In this document: piece after piece, positions 35,405 to 46,988 of the stretch
Position numbering within the stretch: the first letter of the stretch is position 1
Layout of the letters: the number at the start of each line of letters is the position of its first letter
From: Tetrahymena elliotti 4EA
Lineage: Eukaryota; Ciliophora; Oligohymenophorea; Hymenostomatida; Tetrahymenidae
Length of the DNA: 64,000 bases
Direction of reading: 5' to 3'
Assembly (NCBI GenBank): GCA_000231825.2
Contig: JH720386.1
Coordinates: 1-64,000 of the forward strand
The notes under the pieces: generated by a model
Database searches by the model: none
Seen by the model: the letters and a program-made list of their open reading frames with translations, nothing else
Told to the model about the DNA's origin: nothing
Translations under genes and position numbers: made by a program

Positions 35405-37513
35405 ATGAACTTGTGTGCATTATCTTAGTAATTCAGAAGTGAGAGAATCAAGAAATCTCTTCATTTAACCTAGAGTAAAAACTAAACTTAGGATGACGAA
35501 TTAAATTAAAGTCAATACTAAAATGAATACATCAATAAATTTATTTAATATGTTTCGAAATCACCAAATAAAAATTTAAAGGAAAAATAAGATATACAAC
35601 CTCCTATTTTACTGCTAAAAAACTTCAACCATAAACTTAGAGATCAAAATTAAGAATTTGTGTAAAAGAATAAGTAAGATGCTCAAAAAAAATTAAAAGA
35701 TAGCAGTGTTATCTAGGATTATATTGAGTTGAAAAAAAGACAATAAATCCTTCAGGTTTATATGAATGAATAAAAAATTATGGACTCCGTACAACAAAAA
35801 ACTTTATCCTAAAAGCAATAAAATTAAGAAGAAACTCAAAAATCTTTTAGTGATTGTAAACCAAATTAAAAAAATATGAATTTTTTCCAACAAACTCATA
35901 ATAATAGCACCTAGAATATTCAACAAGAAAATCTTAGTTTTTATTCATCAACTCGTCCAGTATTAACAGAGTAAAGCAGTGAAGGTTTGCGTTTTCATAA
36001 TTAGCCAAACAAATGTTTGAGAAGTATGTAAAAATACTTGCATCAAGCTTAATAATAAGGTATTCCCTAAGATATTGAATGTGAAATTTAGTAATTAATT
36101 TAGACCAGACACAATTAAGAAAACAGTAAAAACAAATTAATAGATACTTCTATTATATTTAATAATTCAGCTTTAAATCATTTAATACAACCTAAATCTA
36201 CATTGTAAACTAATAGAAAAGATTTAAAATCTTTGAATTAATTATCTACAACTTCAACAACTACTACAAATAATGCTTCTAAACCTTCTTTCCTTGAAAG
36301 ACAAGCAAATCCAAATTTATTGAAACCAATAGACAACTGCTACAAAAACTTATTTGATCTTCGTTCAACACATGTTTTAAAGGACAGATAAATTAATGAT
36401 TTGTAAATAAATTCTTCATCTCAACTGAATACTTCTGAAATGTATAGTAATTAAATTACTTAACCTTTCAAGGTTTCTTTTCCTAGAAGAAATCTTAGAT
36501 CATACTCATAGAAAACTGATGAATTATCTAATAAAAACCTCAATTCATTTTAGCGTCCTTCATCCAGAAGATATAATGCTGATTAGGAAGATAGTCTCTT
36601 GGATTCAACAGTAAATGAAGGCAGTACTTAAAATAGTATGAGTGTTGTTTAGAAGACTCGTAAATAAACAATAAATAAATTAGTGAAATACTTCAACACA
36701 ATAGCTGATTTTAAATAAGAATCTCGCTAATAAATTAAGATGAACAGAATCGAATCTAGAAATTTTGTTTTCTCTTCAAATAATGAAGAAGTAATTCAAA
36801 GCTATGCACAAATAGTAAATAAGAAGTAAAATTGTAGCTCAGAGTCTGAAGAATAAAATAGCATGGACACAACCTTATTGAATCATCAAGATGAAACTTT
36901 TAAGATAAATAATTTTAACTATGAAAATAGCACAGTACTTAGTCCAATCATCACTGATTTTTCAGTTGACAGAATAGATTATTAACCAAGTCTTTTAGAA
37001 AATATAATTGATTCAACAGAAATAATGCAATCTATTTCTGGAATTACTTCATGCACAGCCTCACCAAAAATACGTCCTAGATACTCAATAAAAAATATTG
37101 ATGATGATGATGAAAATGAAGTCATGAAAAAATTACAAAGAAGCTCTAAAAAGACAATTAAAACAGAAGATAGTTCTAACAAGAAAAGAAAGTTAATTTT
37201 GTCATCATCTTTAGTTGGCAAAGATAATCAAAAATAAATAAAATAAGACCAATTAATAAATTCTCAAATTTTCATGAATAAGTCATTTTTTTAACAAAAA
37301 GCACCAAAGAGAAAGCAGAAAAAGGCAAACATTATCAATTAAAGTCTGGATGTAGTAGACTAAACAAAAAAATTTATTCTCAAGAAAAAAGAAAACAAAT
37401 TTAAATTAAATCCAATCGAATCAAAATAAAATAATAATTATTTATTTCTTTCTCAAAATGATAATAATTAAAATAGCAGCTGCGTCCTTCAAATTCTAAA
37501 AACAATATAATGA
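35405..37513 (+). CDS. Unrecognised Ser/Asn/Gln-rich, basic protein
   Basis: Intronless ORF of 702 residues, ATG 35405 to TGA 37511. No family recognised. It is polar and low in hydrophobic residues, with no membrane segment or signal peptide. Several Ser/Arg/Lys-rich islands (VSFPRRNLRSYSQKT, FQRPSSRRYNADQED) alternate with Asn/Thr/Gln-rich stretches. An acidic patch (DDDDENE) near residue 565 is followed by a likely nuclear localisation signal, NKKRKLILSS, and the C-terminus is again Lys-rich (KAPKRKQKKAN). Composition suggests a nuclear, largely disordered protein regulated by phosphorylation; this is inference. It converges on a small minus-strand gene that ends only 114 bp downstream. 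Confidence 0.75.
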
Positions 37514-37626
37514 TATGCAATTTACAAGCAAACAAAAAAAACAAATAACTAAACTAAAAAACTACAAAAACTCTATCAAATCAATTTTAAATTATATGAA
37601 CAAATCAATTCTCAAAAATAGCTTTC

Positions 37627-38067
37627 TCAAAAAATAATTAGTCTCAAAAAATCTCTCTTAAATAAAAAAACAAATTCAAAAATTTACTTTAAATTATTTA
37701 AATATCTATCAAATATAAAAAATATGTATATTAGTAACCAAGTATTTTTACCTTCCTCTCTCAAATATTTACATTCCTCTCTCAGATATTTACTTTTTTA
37801 ATTATATATTTGTTTACTAAATTAATACGTAATATTTGTAAACATAAAGTCCAGTATTCTTTCGATTTTATTCTTCTTCTATTCTTACAATTCAAGATTC
37901 TAATTAGATTTATCCTTTTATATTAATTTCATGATTCTTGTAAATTATCCTTAAATCTGATCAAGACACTTTTATTTTTATGTTTTTCTTTTTGCCGCTG
38001 ATTGAATTTTTCTATGGTTTTCATTAAATCCTATAAACATTTTTTTTGCTTTTTCCTCAAATTCCAT
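37627..38067 (-). CDS. Small basic coiled-coil protein with an internal duplication
   Basis: ORF of 146 residues from ATG 38065-38067 to TGA 37627-37629. Not recognised. The first 80 residues are K/Q/E-rich and amphipathic, starting MEFEEKAKKMFIGFN, consistent with a coiled coil. Then KYLREEC and KYLREEG occur back to back, from a 24-bp direct repeat in the DNA (about 37,745-37,795). The last 40 residues are hydrophobic and AT-rich and may be intron or UTR: a GTAAAA donor directly after the second repeat (GAAG|GTAAAA) could begin an intron, so the C-terminus is uncertain. The 3' end lies 114 bp from the convergent gene on the plus strand. Confidence 0.5.
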
Positions 38068-39510
38068 TTTAAAAATAAACCATTTTTTCATTTAAATATT
38101 AGCCATATTACATTAAAGTTTAAAATAAATAGAAAATATTTAATGAATAAAAATTTATTGATTGAATTCTAACTTTTTCTTAGATAAATTTGCCTTACAT
38201 TTTAAAAATTTTTATTTTTTTTAGAACCATGAATAACTCGATTCCTAAAATTATTAAAAGTGATAATAATAATAATCCTATCTGTCATTTTGCTTTATAG
38301 ATTTTTGTCTCTTAATTATAATAATTTAATGTCCTTTTATCACAATTAAATATTTATTTTTAATTAATTAGAAATGCTAAGTTTGAAATTACCATTTAAA
38401 AAAAATTACTTCATATTTCTATTTTCTAAAATTCAAAATATTTAGTAATTTGAAAAATAATGATCAATACTTTCTTGAGTAATTATTACATATATTGTTT
38501 ACTTAATTAAATATTTTATTAATTTTTTAAAAAGAAAAACAAGAAAATTTATGATTTCCATATTCAAAATCGCAATATTTTTTTTTATTTATTTATCTCT
38601 ATGAATGCTTAATTTTTAAATGACAAAAACTTATCTTCTTTAGACCTCAAAAAATCAAATCTTTGAATTTTATTTGGATAAAGTTTTTTTTTATTGGTTA
38701 ATTTACTAAAAAAGAAAGAAAGAAGAATAATAAAAAATATTTGATCTTTCATTAATTTATCTAAATAATTTGATAAATAATTACTTATTCTTCAAATTGA
38801 ATGATATATTTTCATTCTTTTATTAAATAATAAAATTATTTTCATTCAAGGTAAATAAAATTTAATATGACACAGAACCAAAATGATTATTTATTATAAT
38901 TATTGAATTAAACAACTAGTTCACAAATATTTTCACTATAAATTATAAAAGATTATTACTTATTACTATCACCAGATTCTAAATTTTTAAATTGAAATTG
39001 ATAAAAAATCATTAATAAATTTGTAATTATGAAATTATTTAATATTATTTAAAAAAAATAATTTTTTTTCTAATTTTAATTAAAATAAATAGCTATCATT
39101 AAATCATTTTTTTATCTCTAATTTAATTCATGAGAAGAAATACTAATTCCTCTTTTGGTATAATATATTTTTGTATTAATGTTAATTAATTTTTAATATT
39201 TGTTTAAATTTTGCAACGAAATAAAAAACAAATATAAATAATGAAGTAGAATAAAATAAAAATCTTCAAGATGTAACACAATTTTTTAAATGTTTATTTA
39301 AAAAAATTATTTTTTCTATTAAAAGTTTTTAAATTCAGACTTACCTTCTCACAATAGATTTGAAATTGACATCTCGTAATCTTCTTTTCAATTAATATCT
39401 TTAAAAATTTAATTTTTAAAATTAAATAAAATCTTTGTAGATTATTTTTATTTTAAAACTTTTCTTTTTTATTTTTTTCTTTAATTTTGAAACATCAATT
39501 CAAAATGTAT
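38068..39510. other. AT-rich spacer
   Basis: Upstream of the small minus-strand gene and before the LRR relic. A plus-strand ORF of about 90 codons from 38,228 is N/I/F/L-rich and of chance-like length, so I do not call it a gene. Confidence 0.4.
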
Positions 39511-39519
39511 TAAAAGATT

Positions 39520-41260
39520 TAATCAAATGGGTGAAAATGATATATAATAATTAGGTTCTAGAATAGTTCAGTGTAAAAATCTCACAACTTTGAAGCTTAA
39601 TCTAATGTAAAAATAATTTAATTATTTAAATTTCTTAATTTAATTTAAATAAACAAATAATAAAAATTAAACAAAAATTTTATAAACTTTAAATAATGTT
39701 TTTAATTTTTATAGCCTTTTTTTTCTGAGAGAAAAATTTATTCATAGTATTTTTTTAAATATTTCAACTTTAATTTTTTCATTTAAAATAATTCTTTATT
39801 TTATTTAGATTTTTATTATTTTAAATCAAATATTTTTGATAGACAGAATTAACTGGATCACCAAACAATATCACTTCTTGGTCACCATTAAGCACTTTGC
39901 TCTAATCTTTCAACTATAATACTAGATCTAAGGTACTTATAGAAAATACTGATACAATAATAAATATTATCAATAAATTAATTTTGTATAAAAAATTAAC
40001 TGTCTATTATTGATTGATTGATTGATTAAAAATCATGTATTACTTCATGAGAAATAATTAAATTTTTTAGATTCTTTATGAAATTACTGATTTTTTTTCA
40101 TTCGATTTTGACTCTCTAAGTATTAATTTTTGCTCAAAAAATATTAAAGGAAACTATAATATTTTTGACAATGGTATATCAAGTTTGGGTTATGGTTTGC
40201 TGAATTATCAAACCTTTAGAATTTGACACTTCTTAAAGGGTAAAATATTTTTTTTATTATTATTATTTTCAGAAATAAATATTAATAAATTGATATTTTA
40301 AGAAATAAAATTTTTAAATCATCATTGTGATTATTATTAAATTATTAAAAATTTTATTTGCCTACTGATTTATAATTTATCAATACCAAAGCTCTCACTT
40401 AAAATAAATTCTTTCCTTAATTCTAATTCTTCATATCGTAATAGATCTAATAAAAAAAATATTATTATTATTATTTTTTTATTATTTTTCTTCCTTCTAA
40501 AAATTAAAAATAAAAAGAAGTTATTTGTAAACATTTAAAGTTGCGATAACATTGGTGATCTAGGATTATAAGAGTTAGGTTTTTCTTTAGTTCAATTTAC
40601 TAATCTTTAAACTTTGAATCTTTATTTTTGTAAATATCATTATAAATTTAAAAAAATTAAAATTCCAAATAAATATAATTAACACTCTTACTTTACATAC
40701 CAGAAAATAATTTTTAAATTTTTTAGCTTTAAATTAACAAATTTTTTTGTTTTATTTTTTCAACCAAATTTTTTCCACATTTTTTAATTTTTTAATTTTA
40801 AAAGTGACAATTAAATCAGCGATTAAGGTATTATAGGATTGCGTTCGTTTCTAGTTAGCTGCTCTCATCTTTTAACTTTAGCTTTAGTAATTTGGTAAAG
40901 TTAGTTTAGCCTATATGGTTATTTTAAGTTATTTACAATTAAGCAAGATATTAAGTTAATAATATTTAAGCAATACGATATACTTCTTAATAAACAAAAA
41001 ATAGTTTTTTATTTGCTTACTATTTACTAATATTTGATTTCCTGATTAAATTATAATTAATTTTGAAATCTGCAAATACTAAATGACATTAATTTTCTAT
41101 TTTTAAATATTCTAATTGATAATTTTTAGTATTTAATTTTATTCATTAATATTTTAAAATCTTAAAAGAAAAAATTTGATAGGTGAGAGTGGGAAATCTG
41201 GGATTTGTTCTAAATTAGCTAAATCACCAGTATTGTATCGCTCTTACTTTTATTATCGTA
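39520..41260 (+). pseudogene. Decayed array of leucine-rich-repeat exons
   Basis: At least five short islands separated by 200-350 bp of intron-like DNA match the one-repeat-per-exon LRR style of ciliates. They are: about 39,527-39,607 (QLGSRIVQCKNLTTLKLNL then GTAAAA); about 39,850-39,928 (SNLSTIILDLR then GTA, preceded by a frameshift); about 40,170-40,240 (GISSLGYGLLNYQ then a frame break/TGA); about 40,552-40,630 (GLQELGFSLVQFTNLQTL then GTAAAT); about 40,818-40,890 (GIIGLRSFLVSCSHLL then GTAATT). A weaker one is at about 41,182-41,250. Consensus is GxxxLGxxLxxCxNLxxLxLxL. Two islands need frameshifts to fit and no initiating exon is visible, so I call it a pseudogene. Partly functional exon use is possible. 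Related intact copies probably exist elsewhere in the genome. Confidence 0.6.
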
Positions 41261-42239
41261 AAATTAACTTAATTTATTGTTAAATTTTTTAATGATTTTT
41301 TTTTCTTGATAGATTTAGATTCTTGGTAATTTTGAAAATATAAAATTTTTAATTGAAATTCGAATGCCTTTTTATTTTTTTCCCTTCCATTTTTTGATTT
41401 GAACTCATAAATTTTTTATAAATATTTAAAGGCTTAATAAATAGAGTCGATACATAGAAAGAAGAAAAATACTTAAAATTAAAAAACTGGTTTCAGGGAA
41501 AGTTATTTGAAATCAATAAAGCCTTTTTTACTTTAGCAAATTATTTTTGTAATAAAAAACAACGAGTAAATAAAAATTATAATAATATGCATCTAAATAA
41601 AATATTTTTTAATGTAATTTATAAATATTTAAGTATTTTACAGCAAATTATTTATTGTTCTTTAATGAAATTTTGATTATGTATAAAAAATCGATGATTA
41701 ATAACATTGAAATAAGCTTCTATTTGTTATTTAAAATAAATAAATAAAGTAAAAACCATTAGTTTTTGCAAGAATATAAAATAAATTAGCTTTATCACAA
41801 CTTTTTAGATATATTTTATCAATTATAATAAAATAGGAAACATAAAATCTTTTAATCAGTCAGTGCTTTTTTAGTGAATTAATAACTTGGGTAATAATTT
41901 ATTATTCTTATAATACCTTTGGAGATAAAATTAAGCATTATAATGTAATGTAATGCAAAATATGGTTTTTGGAAGAGTAGAGTTAGTGAGAATATTATTT
42001 CTAAAAGATGAATTACTTAATTTAAAAATTTTTAATTGTAATGAGTGAAGAATTAGATGTTACTTGAAAATTTGAGTTGATTAAAAATAGTAAATCTATC
42101 TATTTTTTAAAGAGTTATTTTTCAATAAATTTAAAGTTAAGCAAAGTATTATTTACATAATGTAAACAGATAATTTGATAAGGATCAACAAAAAAGAAGG
42201 AGAAATAAAAGGAGAGAACCCAATACATTTTTAACTATT
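41261..42239. other. AT-rich spacer
   Basis: Between the LRR relic and the 3' end of the first tandem paralog. Nothing recognised. Confidence 0.45.
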
Positions 42240-44070
42240 TCATTGGATATTATCTGAATCTTCTTTAAAATTAGGATTTTAAGCAAGAAACAATTACATT
42301 TATAATTTTGCAAACTCAAGGCTTTATTTATGTAATTGATATTAATAATTTTTTATTTAATTTTTAAGAATTTCTTTTTCTTTGTCTTGATCTTAATCTG
42401 AAGATTTATTTGGTTTTTCAAAAGAAAAGAATAGATTTTAATTTTTTACTGAATCTTCTTTTCTTAAATTAATTTTTTATTCAACTTAGAAAACAAAATT
42501 TTTTTTATTTAACTTAGTGTCATTTTCTTCTAACTTAGTTAAATCAATATAATTTTATTGAAAATTAGTATTTATTTTTTATTAAAGTTGAGGTAGTTAA
42601 GATTTTAAAGTATTTTATTAATGATTTTAAATTGGTGATTAAATATCTTCAGATACAGATGTCTAATAAAATTGTTAATTCATTTAATTTTTAAGGATCT
42701 AATTTTATTCCAATTCAATTTAATTATTCTTTTCTTTTTCATTTTAATTAAAAGTAGAGTTTGAATTAAAATCATAAAATTGTTTTTTGTAATTTTATTG
42801 TTATTACTTTTTCTAATATATATCCTCAATCTCATTAATATTAAGATTCATCATTTAAACTGTAGGCAAAAGAGCTAATTCATTATATATTTTGTTTTTT
42901 TCGTAATCTGGTTTTTAAATAATATATTCATGAAAGTTAGTAATATTGCTGAGTATATCCTCTAAAACATTGCTTACTTATTTTCCTTAGATTTAATCAT
43001 GTTATTAATTATACATTTGAGGATAATATTCCATACTTTATACTTCTATTTTATTAGAATATTAAGCTGAATTCAAATTTCTATTTTAAAGTTTATTCTT
43101 TTATAAAATTGTTTCTGGACTTTTTATTAGGCGTTCTTAAAGCTCCTCAGCTATTTATTCCTCATAAATGAAAAAAATTGGTTAATTTCCTTACTTTCTT
43201 TCACTACTTTACTAATTTTGATTTAATATTGAAAAGAATTACTAATCGCTTGAAGAAACATTATGCTATTGATTTTAGATATTGCTCTACTAAAGATATT
43301 ATTCTTGATTAAATTTCTAATTATAAGGACTATCTGAATTAATCTAGAAATGTTTTTATTTAAATTCAAATATGGATATAAAATGTAGAAGCAAAAATTA
43401 TCCAGCTCTTTAATTCGGGTCCTTACCTTTAGACTTTAACCTAACTAACCTTAATTAGAAATTGTGTAAATCTTTTTAATCTTAACTCAATTATCTTTTA
43501 GAATTCGCTTAGTTAAAAATAATGTCATCTAATGTTATATTTTTTATATTTAAGATATACCCATAATTCTAATAAACTTTACTGAATTACCAATTTCCTT
43601 TTTCTCCAATTAATTAACAAGTATTGTGCTTTATTTAACTCACATCTATTTCATAATCTTCTAAAAGTTAGTATTAATCTAATTCATTCTCTATCTTTTT
43701 AAACAATTATTTATAAAATTGATTTATTTGTTGAAGCGTTTGATAATTATTTTCTTCTAATTCTTTATATTGATCCAAATTTTCAGTTTCAAACTCATTT
43801 ACTTGATAGTCAATTTCAAAATATTTCTTTTTCAACTGAAATAAATTTGCCATTTTTCTTTCTATTAAATTAGTTGTTTTTTTAAAGACCTATTGTCTTT
43901 TAAATTCTTAATATTTTAATTTGGCTTGTAATTTTATAAATATTCTTTTCAAGCAACTTTAATATCTAAAATTATAAGTATGTAATGAGTAGAAACTCTA
44001 TGAAAAGGCGCTTATTTAGAATGTAGAACTTATCTAAATATTTCTTAAATTCATCTTAAATATTGTTCAT
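42240..44070 (-). CDS. Unnamed tandem family, member A (HNTC-motif protein)
   Basis: Predicted 599-residue protein: exon 43997-44070, a 31-nt intron (43966-43996, phase 2), then exon 42240-43965 ending at TGA. No known family recognised. Residues 1-130 are mainly helical coiled coil (MNNIQDEFKKYLDKF, later LDQYKELEENNYQTLQQ). A compact central region, about 135-230, has SQIKHNTCQLIGEKGNWQFS and then RLKSKGKDPNQRAGQFLLLHFIS. The remaining 370 residues are N/Q-rich and disordered-looking, with an acidic/Lys-rich end. The central region matches the next gene upstream (44795-45901): HNTC, a following hydrophobic pair plus Gly, a W, and a distal [KR]L...Q.G.F..LHF motif. The two genes are adjacent in the same direction. 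I infer tandem duplication with divergence. A shorter product from ATG 43851-43853 would be 537 residues. Confidence 0.72.
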
Positions 44071-44794
44071 ATCAACTTAAAACAAATCAAAAACATTTCT
44101 CAATTAGAATTGATTGTTGATATTATTAATTTATTGATCATAAAGCAAAGTTCTAAAATTTTAATGTTTCTGAAAATGAAATGGATATCCAAAATAAAAA
44201 TACAAATAGACTGATTTAAATCAATAAGCAATTATATTCATATAATTAATATAAAAATTTATTCAATAAAAATAATTAAGGCTCTCAACTTTCCTTCTTT
44301 AAGTTTTAAAATCTTTTTTTGTTGCAAAATAAATAGGCTTAGATATATCTAATTTATTTGAATAGATGTAGGAATAATAATGACCCATGATTAATAAAAA
44401 TTAATATAGATGTAAAAAAATGTTTATTAATTAATAGAAACTTCAAAAACTTATTTTAGATTGTTACCTCAGCCAAAAATTGTTAATTTAATTTTTTTAA
44501 ATAGATTCTTAAAGATTTTTTAATAATATAAATAGAATTTTGTTTGGTTAATTTATTGAATTGAGATTCAAGTTATTTTTTGCAATAACAAAACTGATAT
44601 TTTTTTAATTATTAATATCTTTATTTTTGAATATGTTTTGATTAATATTACATCAATAGATTTGGTTATTTTTGCTATTTCTATGAATAAATAATATCAA
44701 TAATAAAGAATAAGATTAAAAACATAAATTGGAAATAAAAGATATACTTTATTGTATATAAATTATTTAGAACAATAAAATAATTAAAAATGCT
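44071..44794. other. Spacer between the tandem paralogs
   Basis: AT-rich DNA upstream of member A and downstream of member B; probably the promoter of member A. No coding frame. Confidence 0.45.
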
Positions 44795-45901
44795 TCAATC
44801 TAATTTTATTGGATTTTTTTCGAATAGTCCATTTGGGTTAAATCCGGGATTTTGTAAAAAGTACTATTCTTCTTTAAGTTTAATAATCTCTTTTTATTGT
44901 TGAATGAGCTTATATTAGTAAATTTGTTATTATAATTTTTCTTATTAAACTTATTTTTCCAACTATATTTGAAGCAATTCTATTTTTTCTTTGTCTGAAA
45001 GATCTACATACTCTTCTTTTACAAAGTTTACTTTAGTAAAAGATTCATGAGTTCCCTTCAACTTATTTGCATTTTTTTAGTCATCATTTATTTGATTTTA
45101 GCTATGGCTTTCTTCGAATTTAGTATCCAGTTTGTGTTATGATGAGTCAGTTTATTTTTTTAGGTTATTGTCAATTTTTTATTTAGTTTTTTAAGGAGGA
45201 AAGTGTTAGTGATGTTTAAGATTCTTTTGTACTTGTGAATCATCTTATTTTTGCTAACTTTTTCCCTAAATTTAGTTAGTTTATTGGCTATTTTTCTTAT
45301 TTAGTTTAGATTAATACTTTTCTACCTTTGATCTTTTTTCTACCTCTGGCTTATTTGAATAGTTTTTAATATTACCAACTTGGTAACTATTTACTCTATT
45401 TTCTTTTGATTAATCTTTTAAAAGATCACATTTTTATTTATTATCTAACTTTTTGATGTCCAAGAAATGTAAAATAATAAAATTTCCTTATTTTGAAGCA
45501 GGTTTGGTCTTATCAAAAAGTTTTATAGCTCTTAATGTCAAATTATTTTATGTTGAGAAACCATGAGTCCAAGCTATTTTACCATGATTTTCATATTTAT
45601 TAGGAATTCTAGTACATTCTAATTATTTGAGAAGTTCTGATAATTTCCATGTCACACTCCTCCCTACAATAAAGCATGTATTGTGTTAAACTTTGAATTG
45701 TTTTATTTATTTTATATCATCAATAATTTAGTGCTTATCAATATTTTTGTTTAATTCAGAGTACAATTCGCAATAATATTCATTAATATTATGTTTGTAA
45801 TCATTTAAAAATTCAGCTGAATTTTATTTATGGTTTGGCTCTTAAATTTAGTAATGTTGTGCTTAAAAAGTTTACAACTTCAATTGCATTTTATTTTACA
45901 T
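44795..45901 (-). CDS. Unnamed tandem family, member B (HNTC-motif protein)
   Basis: Intronless ORF of 368 residues. ATG 45899-45901 is the first ATG after an in-frame TGA at 46004; the stop is TGA at 44795-44797. The N-terminal 75 residues are helical (FLNDYKHNINEYYCELYSEL). The central region has KVQHNTCFIVGRSVTWKLSE, HGKIAWTHGFSTQNN and LFDKTKPASKQGNFIILHFL, aligning with SQIKHNTCQLIG and PNQRAGQFLLLHFIS of member A. The rest is K/Q/S-rich and polar. It ends with a coiled coil (LSDKEKIELLQIQLEKQVQQ) that leads into a tail with NPGFNPNGLFEKNP. No transmembrane segment or known catalytic motif. Function unknown; the conserved central region is the only candidate for a folded domain. Confidence 0.74.
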
Positions 45902-46988
45902 CTTTATATATTATTTGTTTTCTTCTTTGCTCTTATATTTTGTTTTTTTGTTAATTTATTATAACAAATATTTTTAAAAAAAGGTTTTTATAGGTTAATA
46001 AAGTCATCTAATTATACAAGGAATAGATTATTATAAGAAAATTGAGATAAATTTTATTTTTTTTAGTATTTATTATTTTAAATAATTCTTGTTTAGGCTC
46101 GTCAATTAATAATCTTTCTTGTTTAATCCTTTTTTTTCTTTAAAAATATTTTTATCTAATTTTTTGTAATATTATATGCATAAAAAAGATTTAATTACTC
46201 TAGTTCCTTAATCATAATCCCAAGACCAAGGGATTATGATATCACCAAAAAACTCAAAAAAATTTTAAATACAAAAGTAATTTGATTAACCAATAAGTTA
46301 ATAATAACAAAATGAAAATTAGGGTTATTATGATAAAGAAAAAAAAATGGGAAATTTTGATCTAGTGAAGTACTAATTTGAAAGTATTAGAGCAATTTTC
46401 ATTAATTATCTTCATGATTTTAAATCTTATTTGATATTCTCTAATCCAAAAATTATCTACAAAACTAATTATTATTTAGTTTACTAAAAAAAACAATTTC
46501 TTCACTCTTTATTCAGAATTATATTGACTGATTTCAAATAAAATGTTTTATGTAATATAGTTTTTATATAAAGAAAAAATAAGAATAATTAAGTAATTAT
46601 TGTTTAGCCACTGATTGAGATAATTAAATTATGATTATATTAAAATTCAATGAAAAATTAATCACACAATTTTATTAAATAGATTTAGTTTACTGAAAAA
46701 ATTTAGATTAAAGTTATCAATATACATAGCAAAAGTTGTAGTGTGAATCTAGTGTATTATATTGGTCATATACAAATCGCTATTAAAAATATTTAGCATT
46801 TCCATATATTAAATGTATTAAGTATAAGATAATGAGCGAGTTAAGTTAGTAACTGAGCAAATAATAAAAAACTTAATTAATTATGAGTCATTAAATTAAA
46901 TAAACCAACAAATTAAAAGTTTAATAAGTATTTGGAATTAATTAAAGATAATTTTAATCAAAATAAAGATAGAACTTTGAGAATATAT
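45902..46988. other. Spacer between divergent genes
   Basis: 5'-5' spacer between member B and the Q/N-rich plus-strand gene; it should contain both promoters. The only structured element I see is the perfect hairpin at 46211-46240 (listed). Confidence 0.45.
46211..46240. repeat. Perfect 11-bp inverted repeat with 8-nt loop
   Basis: ATCATAATCCC is followed after AAGACCAA by GGGATTATGAT, an exact reverse complement. The CCC/GGG pairs make it unusually stable for this AT-rich spacer. It sits about 310 bp upstream of member B's start and 750 bp upstream of the plus-strand gene. It could be a dimeric-factor binding site, a structured RNA stem, or the trace of an insertion; the sequence alone does not decide. 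Confidence 0.7.

Noticed and set aside
40008..40026. GATT tetranucleotide run, similar runs near 55,510 and 63,560
   Set aside because: Short simple-sequence repeats of four or five units, expected in such AT-rich DNA; no evidence of function.
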